In this document: positions 13,751-18,650 of the stretch, one piece after another | Layout of the letters: each line of letters begins with the position of its first letter | Numbering within the stretch: position 1 is the first letter of the stretch | From: an uncultured Dialister sp. | Lineage (GTDB): Bacteria > Bacillota > Negativicutes > Veillonellales > Dialisteraceae | NCBI GenBank assembly: GCA_900543165.1 | Contig: UQQQ01000043.1 | Location: 1 to 18,650 of the forward strand | Direction: 5' to 3' | DNA length: 18,650 nucleotides | The notes under the pieces: generated by a model | What the model saw: the letters and a program-made list of their open reading frames with translations, nothing else | Databases searched by the model: none | Told to the model about the DNA's origin: nothing | Position numbers and translations under genes: made by a program

Positions 13751-15130
13751 CTACTTCCCCACGCAGAATCTTTCGAAGATGGAATTGATGAGTTCATGAT
13801 CCACCGTGTCTCCGGTGATTTCTCCCAGCGTATGCCACGCCTCGGTGACGTCGACGACGATGCAGTCCGCCGGCATGCCGCACCGGATGGACTCTTCGGC
13901 ACGGCGGACGGCAGAGAGAGATTTCTTCACCAGATCCACGTGACGCAGGTTCGTCAGGAAAAGTTCACGGCCTGCGGAGACATCCTGATGCAGAGTGATG
14001 TGATGGAGCTCCTCTTCCAGCTCGGCCATGCCGCTGCCGTAGCGGGCGGAGATCGGCACGACCGGAATATCCCCGGCGAGCGCTTTCACATCTCTCGTCT
14101 CGATCTCCTGCGGCAGGTCATACTTATTCAGGATGACAAGCGCCTTTCTTCCGTAAAGAGAGGTGAGCAGCGCGCGGTCCTCTTCCGAGAGCGGGCGAGA
14201 GCCGTCGATGACTGCCATGATGAGGTCCGCCTTCTCCATGGACTTCTTCGCGCGTTCGATGCCGATGCGCTCGATCTTGTTATCTGTCTCACGGATGCCG
14301 GCTGTATCCATCAGGATGAGCGGCACACCGCCGATCTTGATGGACTCCTCGATGGTGTCGCGCGTCGTCCCGGGAATGTCCGTCACGATGGCCCGCTCCT
14401 CCTGCAAAAGTGCATTCAAAAGGCTCGATTTCCCTGCATTCGGACGGCCCACGATCGCCGTGCGCAGGCCATCGCGGATGATGCGCCCCTCTTCGGAGCG
14501 GGAGAGCAGCGTCCGAAGCGATGCATCAATGGCAGAAAGCCCCTCTTCGATCTCCTCATTCGTGAGATCCTCCAGGTCTTCCTCCGGATAGTCGATGGTG
14601 ACTTCGAGCTTGGCGATCAGATCCTTCAGTTGGTCGCGCGAAGCACGCACGAAGGAGGAAAGCGCGCCCGAGAGATGGCTTTCTGCCTGCGAGAGCGCCG
14701 CCGCCCCCTTCGCCTCGATGATATCCATCACGGCTTCCGCCTGCGACAGGTCGAGGCGGCCATTCAGGAAGGCCCGCTTCGTGAATTCACCGCGGTGCGC
14801 GGGGACGGCCCCCTTTTCCAGAACGAGCGAGAGCGTCTGGCGGAGCGCCTCCATCGAGCCGTGGATCTGGATCTCCACGACATCCTCGCCCGTGTAGGAA
14901 TGCGGCGATCTCATGTAGACGGCGAGCCCTTCGTCTACCTGGCGGTCCCCCGCCATGACGCGGCCAAAGTACATGCGGTACGGCTCTGCCTCATGAAAGC
15001 TCTTGATTTTCTTCGTATGAAATACGCGGTCTGCGACATCCGCCGCCTGCATGCCGGAAATGCGAATGATGCCGATCCCGCCCTCGCCCGGGCTGGTCGC
15101 GATCGCCGCGATGGTGGTTTCTTCGTACAT
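13751..15130 (-). CDS. mnmE: tRNA modification GTPase MnmE (TrmE)
   Basis: MnmE is the GTPase partner of MnmG in wobble-uridine modification. The 459-residue protein has the N-terminal folate-binding domain (SPGEGGIGIIRISG and HRGEFTKRAFLNGRLDL), a helical domain, and an inserted G domain with G1 GRPNAGKSS (228-236), switch TDIPGTTRDT (250-259), G3 DTAGIRET (275-282) and G4 NKYD (335-338). The C-terminus FCVGK carries the catalytic cysteine typical of the family. ATG 15130 follows AAGGAG at 9 nt. It is divergent from the histidine kinase gene. Firmicute chromosomes usually have rpmH-rnpA-yidC-jag upstream of mnmE; here that side is occupied by repeats and the kinase. The stop codon TAG merges with a repeat array. 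Confidence 0.98.
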   Translation of the reverse strand: MYEETTIAAIATSPGEGGIGIIRISGMQAADVADRVFHTKKIKSFHEAEPYRMYFGRVMAGDRQVDEGLAVYMRSPHSYTGEDVVEIQIHGSMEALRQTLSLVLEKGAVPAHRGEFTKRAFLNGRLDLSQAEAVMDIIEAKGAAALSQAESHLSGALSSFVRASRDQLKDLIAKLEVTIDYPEEDLEDLTNEEIEEGLSAIDASLRTLLSRSEEGRIIRDGLRTAIVGRPNAGKSSLLNALLQEERAIVTDIPGTTRDTIEESIKIGGVPLILMDTAGIRETDNKIERIGIERAKKSMEKADLIMAVIDGSRPLSEEDRALLTSLYGRKALVILNKYDLPQEIETRDVKALAGDIPVVPISARYGSGMAELEEELHHITLHQDVSAGRELFLTNLRHVDLVKKSLSAVRRAEESIRCGMPADCIVVDVTEAWHTLGEITGDTVDHELINSIFERFCVGK

Positions 15131-15197
15131 AGATGGGTACTCCTTCGTAATAGGTATGCCACAATGCCAAGTGGCTAGCTACTTTTATTCTTTTTCT

Positions 15198-15226
15198 ATT
15201 ATAACGAACATAGGGGGAAGTGGCTA
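15198..15226 (-). promoter_or_regulatory. Likely promoter of mnmE
   Basis: A perfect TATAAT (15203-15198) lies 17 bp from TAGCCA (15226-15221), a 4-of-6 match to TTGACA, on the minus strand. The -35 candidate is in a CTAGCCACT-like repeat unit. The leader would be about 60 nt. Confidence 0.5.
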
Positions 15227-15580
15227 GGGAATTTGGGGTTCAGGGTTGTGGTGGCGGCTTCGCCGCAGTATAAATAATGGCGATGCCCGAAAGTAGTATT
15301 CAAATCGCTAGTCACCAATCACTTGAGACACCTCATCCCTGCTTTCACACACGCATCGTTTATCGGTCTGCAAGAAAGATTTCTCGCTTCGCTCGAAATG
15401 ACGATACGGGGGTCTGATTTCATTCGTGAATACCATATCTTCAAAACTCCGCGGCGCTTCCCTGTTTTTATGCGCCGCACCACCCCCTCTGAACCCTCTG
15501 AACCTGTAGAACCCGCTTTCCCTCTTTCGCAAATAATCAAAAGGGGCGGCACGCCCCACGGGCTAACCCTGAATCCTCTC
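15226..15580. repeat. Repeat mosaic block between mnmE and the kinase
   Basis: Forward part: GTGGTGGCGGCTTCGCCGC hairpin (15249-15267), GCGATGCCCGAAAGTAGTAT (15280-15299), AGTCACC heptamers, and the 76-nt copy (15329-15404). Reverse part: GCGGCGC/GCGCCGC hairpin (about 15452-15480), CCTCTGAACCTGTAGAACCC (15494-15513), and a GGGCGGCACGCCCCACGGGC module (15543-15562). Opposite orientations meet near 15420. No gene; short frames here are repeat. Confidence 0.8.
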
Positions 15581-15585
15581 CGCTC

Positions 15586-15614
15586 TTAATTTCTTTAGCG
15601 TCTCATGCTATAAT
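15586..15614 (+). promoter_or_regulatory. Promoter of the hybrid histidine kinase
   Basis: An extended -10, TGCTATAAT (15606-15614), is a perfect match. A weak -35, TTAATT (15586-15591), is 17 bp upstream. The transcript would start near 15621, 50 nt before the start codon. Confidence 0.65.
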
Positions 15615-15673
15615 ATAAAAAAATTCTAAAAGACAAAAAGTCGGTAAACTTCCGACGGAAGGAGGCCATTCCC

Positions 15674-16846
15674 TTGACATCTACGAGCGATACACCGCAG
15701 AGCCTTTTGCGAGAGGCTCACATGGAGATGATATTCTCCCAGCTGTTGGCCTTGGACCAGATTTCCGACCGCGCCACCTACGATGCCCGCATTCCCTCCC
15801 TTCTGGGAAACATCGGGCAGATCACGCGCTCGGATCGTGCCTACATTTTCAGCATTCACGAAGAGGAAGAGTGCTATTACCGGAACGACTACGAATGGTG
15901 TCAGGATGGAGTCACCCCGCAGATCGAAAACCTGCAGCATGTCCCCGCCGCCCTCATCCCGCTCTGGGATCACACGCTCCGAGGCGGAAAAGCCATCAGC
16001 CTCTGGGATCTGGAAACGATCAAGGATGCTATGCCCGCAGAGTATGACATCCTGCATGCGCAGGGCATCCACAGCATCGCCGTGCTTCCTATCTTTGCTG
16101 CCGGGAAATTCGTCGGATTCATCGGCCTTGACAATCCTGACCACGCCATTTATGACATCGCTTCCAAAATACTGCAGGTCATCAGCGGCCATTTGGGCTG
16201 CATCCGCTCGCATCTCGATGCCCAGGAAACGCTGCGCGAAAGCCGCGCCCGGCTCGAATCTCAGCTCATCTCCCTCCGGCGCGAGACCTATCTGGTCGAT
16301 GTCCTCGCCTCAGACTACCGCTGCATCCTCCGCTGCAATCTCACGCAGGATACCTTCGAGACGGTCAAGGGAGTCCCCCGCTGTCCGACGGATACTTCCG
16401 GCATCTTCAGCGAGTGGGTCCGCAAAGCCTATGACGAGTACATCATCCATGCCTCCGCGCCGGATTTCCTTTCCTTTTTTGCCAGAAAACAACTTCTTGC
16501 CGCGCTTTCTGCGAAGCAGATCCTGCGCTACCGCTTAGAAGTCATTCCCAATGAGGCCGGCCATCGCCACCTCGAGATACAGATCGCCCCGCTCCACTCC
16601 ATTGAAGACGACCAGCATAAGATCGCGATCAGCATTCGCTCCATCGATGACCTCGTCCTTCGCGAAAAACGTCTGGATAAAGAAAAAGCAAAAGCGAAAA
16701 GACGGCTGCAACTCCGTAAAGAGCTCATCAGCACGATCGGGAAAATCTACCACGCCATCTACTTCTTCGATCTGGATAAAGGCACTTATATGGAAATCAC
16801 TGCCAACAAAGATTTCCAGCACGCTCTCGGCAGCGAGGGATGTTGA
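15674..16846 (+). CDS. N-terminal sensory half of the interrupted kinase (GAF-PAS)
   Basis: If TGA is read as stop, this yields a 390-residue protein without a kinase core. It contains a GAF domain (ending around SKILQVISGHLGC at 164-176) that may bind a small ligand, a PAS-like region starting LRRETYLVDVLASDYRCILRC, and only the first third of the second PAS (KIYHAIYFFDLDKGTYMEIT). Ending in mid-domain argues that it is a truncation product rather than a designed protein. Ribosome site and promoter are both good. Confidence 0.6.
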   Translation: MTSTSDTPQSLLREAHMEMIFSQLLALDQISDRATYDARIPSLLGNIGQITRSDRAYIFSIHEEEECYYRNDYEWCQDGVTPQIENLQHVPAALIPLWDHTLRGGKAISLWDLETIKDAMPAEYDILHAQGIHSIAVLPIFAAGKFVGFIGLDNPDHAIYDIASKILQVISGHLGCIRSHLDAQETLRESRARLESQLISLRRETYLVDVLASDYRCILRCNLTQDTFETVKGVPRCPTDTSGIFSEWVRKAYDEYIIHASAPDFLSFFARKQLLAALSAKQILRYRLEVIPNEAGHRHLEIQIAPLHSIEDDQHKIAISIRSIDDLVLREKRLDKEKAKAKRRLQLRKELISTIGKIYHAIYFFDLDKGTYMEITANKDFQHALGSEGC

Positions 16847-16867
16847 AGCAAAGGGATTCCCATCACC

Positions 16868-18277
16868 GTGAAAACTTTCATCGCTCCCGAATGCCAGGCA
16901 TCCATGAAAGCCTTCCTCGAGCCATCCACCCTCTCCGACCGCCTTCGCGAAAGAGACACCCTCGCCATGGCACACCGGGATCACAATGGCATCTGGTACC
17001 TGGACCGCTTCATCGTGAAGCAAAGACATACAGATGGAAGCGTCGCGACCCTCCTCTACACCATGCAAGACATCGACGAAATCAGACAGAAAGAGCTCAG
17101 CTATCAGGAAGAGTTCCGAAAGAGCGCCCGCGAAGCCCAGATCGCCAGCCAGGCGAAGACGGATTTCCTCCGCCGCATGAGCCACGACATCCGCACCCCG
17201 ATCAACGGCATCCTCGGCATGATAGAAATAGCCGATAGCCATCCCGCTGACATCGAGAAGTTGCGGGACTGCCGTCATAAAATCCACGAAGCCGCCAACA
17301 TGCTCCTCGCTATGGTGAATGACATCCTCGACATGAACAAGCTCGAGTCCGGCAGGCTCGAGCCGGAAAGTGTCCCCTTCGACATCTTGGAGCTCCTCAC
17401 GGAAGTGAATCATCTGGCTGAAATACAGGCCCCTGCCTACGGCGTCACCACCCACGTGAAGAATCCCCCCTTCCCGGTCCGCCGCGTCATCGGCTCCCCC
17501 ACCTTCCTTCGCCGCGTCCTCTTGAACCTTGCCGGCAATGCTTTGAAGTACAACCGCCGTGACGGACGCATTGATTTCTCCTGCGACAAGATCGAAATCA
17601 AGGGGGATACGGCCTACTTTACGCTGACCTGCGCCGACACCGGCATCGGTATGAGTGAAGATTTTCAGAAACGCGCCTTCGAGCCCTTCACGCAGGAGTC
17701 GAATACAGTCCGCACCCGCTACATGGGGACCGGGCTCGGCCTGACCATCGTGAAGGAACTCGCGGAAAAAATGGACGGCACCATCGCCCTTGAAAGTCAG
17801 AAAGGTGTCGGCAGCCGCTTCAGCCTCACCGTCCCCTTCACCATCGACCATGCGCCGCAGGAAGAGGAAAAAGCGGCCAAGAGCCCCGTCTCCCTCGCCG
17901 GTCTTCACGTCCTCCTCGCCGAAGACAATGAGCTGAACCGCGAGATCGCAGTCTTCCGCCTCGAAAAAGAAGGCATGGAAATCACCGCCTGTGAAAATGG
18001 AGCCGAAGCCGTCAAAGCGTTCCGCGAATCACCCCAAGGCTACTATGACCTCATCCTCATGGATATCATGATGCCCGTCATGGACGGCTATGAGGCGAGC
18101 CGGCAGATCCGCAGCCTCCCCCGCCTTGATGCTACGGTCATCCCCATCTTCGCCATGACCGCAAACGCCTTTCAGGACGACATCGAAAAGAGCCATAAGA
18201 ACGGCATGAACGAACATCTCACCAAGCCTCTTCATACGGAGGTCGTGCTTGCCACGATACGGAAGTATGTGAGATAG
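16868..18277 (+). CDS. C-terminal half of the interrupted kinase (HisKA-HATPase-REC)
   Basis: Beginning at GTG 16868 this frame gives 469 residues, but no ribosome site with proper spacing precedes GTG 16868 or the next ATGs. Phospho-accepting His106 is in MSHDIRTPING, the N-box is LNLAGNALKYN (N224), G1 is CADTGIGM (D257) and G2 is GTGLGL (287-292). The receiver domain has AEDNELN (acidic pair 352-353), phospho-accepting Asp399 in LILMDIMMPVMDG, Thr431 and Lys453. All catalytic residues are kept, so this part would be active if made. It stops at TAG 18277, two bases before a GTGACTGGTGACTGG repeat. Confidence 0.65.
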   Translation: MKTFIAPECQASMKAFLEPSTLSDRLRERDTLAMAHRDHNGIWYLDRFIVKQRHTDGSVATLLYTMQDIDEIRQKELSYQEEFRKSAREAQIASQAKTDFLRRMSHDIRTPINGILGMIEIADSHPADIEKLRDCRHKIHEAANMLLAMVNDILDMNKLESGRLEPESVPFDILELLTEVNHLAEIQAPAYGVTTHVKNPPFPVRRVIGSPTFLRRVLLNLAGNALKYNRRDGRIDFSCDKIEIKGDTAYFTLTCADTGIGMSEDFQKRAFEPFTQESNTVRTRYMGTGLGLTIVKELAEKMDGTIALESQKGVGSRFSLTVPFTIDHAPQEEEKAAKSPVSLAGLHVLLAEDNELNREIAVFRLEKEGMEITACENGAEAVKAFRESPQGYYDLILMDIMMPVMDGYEASRQIRSLPRLDATVIPIFAMTANAFQDDIEKSHKNGMNEHLTKPLHTEVVLATIRKYVR

Positions 18278-18279
18278 AA

Positions 18280-18650
18280 GTGACTGGTGACTGGTGACTA
18301 GGGATTGGGGATTAGGGATTAGGGATTAGGTTTGTCATGCACAGACGCCGGATGCATTCACGTATCCGTATGAATGCATATATAAGACAAACACAAATGC
18401 GTTCGCCCTTGGAGAAGGGCGCGGCCAAAGGCCGGGATAGACTGCCCCGAAGGGGCAGAACTCTGCAAAGCGGTACATAAAGCACGCCCCACAGCCTAAG
18501 TTTGAAAGCAGACCACTCTTATTCCCTGTTTACGAAGCCTCAAAGGTTAAAGAAGCTGACTCTGCGATTGAATCCGCGTTTTCCTCATTTCTCATTCAAA
18601 AAGGCGATGTGAAATAACGATCATCTCATTTTCGCGTTCAATCTGCCGCG
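18280..18650. repeat. Repeat mosaic block at the right edge, no gene
   Basis: GTGACTGGTGACTGG and GGGATTA heptamers run from 18280 to about 18329. A nested dyad follows: GTTTGTC (18330-18336) with GACAAAC (18386-18392) encloses a perfect 9-bp stem ATGCATTCA/TGAATGCAT (18352-18379). A fragment like the GC-rich element of 11000-11150 spans about 18405-18465. A partial GCACGCCCCACAGCCTAAG module (18482-18500) and a diverged MITE end (18555-18584) come last. No good terminator for the kinase was found. Confidence 0.7.
18555..18584 (-). mobile_element. Diverged end of the MITE-like element
   Basis: CTGACTCTGCGATT followed by GAATCCGCGTTTTCC matches the complement of the left end of the 8106-8266 element (CTGACTCTGCGATTTAATC, AGCGTTTCCT) with only a few changes. 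The matching right end is not found in the window, so this is a decayed or solo copy. Confidence 0.6.

Larger units (their letters stand above)
15674..18277 (+). pseudogene. Hybrid sensor histidine kinase interrupted by an in-frame TGA
   Basis: Read as one frame of 868 codons (stop included), this is a cytoplasmic hybrid kinase: GAF (about 15-180), a PAS-like region (about 200-330), a charged coiled coil (328-350), a second PAS (352 to about 470), HisKA, HATPase and REC. Codon 391 (16844-16846) is TGA, lying inside the second PAS domain. The protein sequence resumes in the same frame right after it, with PAS-typical APECQASMKAFLEPSTLSDRL. Both sides are otherwise intact. TGA could have arisen from CGA by one transition. 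The start is TTG 15674, supported by AAGGAGG 8 nt upstream; the first ATG is 16 codons later without a site. No transmembrane segment is seen. It is divergent from mnmE and has no separate response regulator beside it. A recent nonsense mutation, an assembly error or stop read-through are all possible. Confidence 0.7.

Noticed and set aside
16841..16884. Selenocysteine at the TGA of the kinase (Cys-Sec context)
   Set aside because: A small stem follows (16867-16883), but its loop is AACT and its single bulged T is on the 3' side. It lacks the GGU-type loop and the 5' bulged U of known bacterial SECIS elements. PAS/kinase proteins of this kind are not known selenoproteins.
16535..17908. 457-codon minus-strand frame opposite the kinase
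   Set aside because: It spans the TGA and looks long, but it mirrors codon use of the conserved kinase domains and has no recognisable domain or ribosome site.
18294..18330. Telomere-like GGGATTA tract marking a replicon end
   Set aside because: It is a short array of the same heptamer family as in the other gaps and has no terminal hairpin; a linear replicon end is not indicated.

Overview
The window reads as chromosome of an anaerobic Negativicute, most like Dialister or a close Veillonellaceae relative. This is an inference from three things: a Na+-pumping decarboxylase beta subunit beside a small OadG-like subunit and a DASS dicarboxylate carrier (the succinate-to-propionate type of energy metabolism), paired Na+-coupled NSS carriers, and Firmicute-type mnmE-mnmG-rsmG order. 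No rRNA, tRNA, CRISPR array, phage or transposase gene was seen. Eleven genes lie on the minus strand and one, a histidine kinase, on the plus strand.

Layout, left to right. 1-2605: partial decarboxylase beta subunit, a 42-residue OadG-like subunit and a DASS carrier with a well-defined promoter. 2640-3220: AT-rich control region of the DASS gene with several palindromes. 3480-5799: a PH-like membrane protein, a Pr6Pr-like membrane protein and a small membrane protein. 6508-9658: two adjacent 451-residue NSS transporters. 10096-15130: rsmG, mnmG and mnmE, the tRNA wobble-modification/ribosome-methylation cluster usually near the replication origin. 15674-18277: a hybrid histidine kinase (GAF-PAS-PAS-HisKA-HATPase-REC) cut by an in-frame TGA.

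The most unusual property is the non-coding DNA. About 29 % of the window lies outside genes, and almost every gap is filled by a mosaic of repeats: arrays of 7-9 nt units (GGTTCAAG, GACTGGT, TTAGGAG, GGGATTA), a GC-rich hairpin module, a 'GCGATGCCCGAAAG' module, a 'GCTTTGCTCG' module, and longer inverted-repeat elements (8106-8266, 6155-6304, 7924-8084, 11000-11150). The modules recur in a fixed order in either orientation. They often start at a stop codon or just beyond a terminator, and in two places they seem to supply the -35 box of a promoter. They resemble the heptanucleotide STRR repeats known from cyanobacteria. No protein that could move them is encoded here.

Functionally, the left end fits dicarboxylate uptake tied to Na+-pumping decarboxylation; the Na+ gradient could drive the DASS and NSS carriers. 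mnmE and mnmG products form one enzyme complex but appear to have separate promoters, with repeat blocks between the genes. I found no convincing new multi-gene system; the repeat mosaic and the interrupted kinase are the items most worth following.
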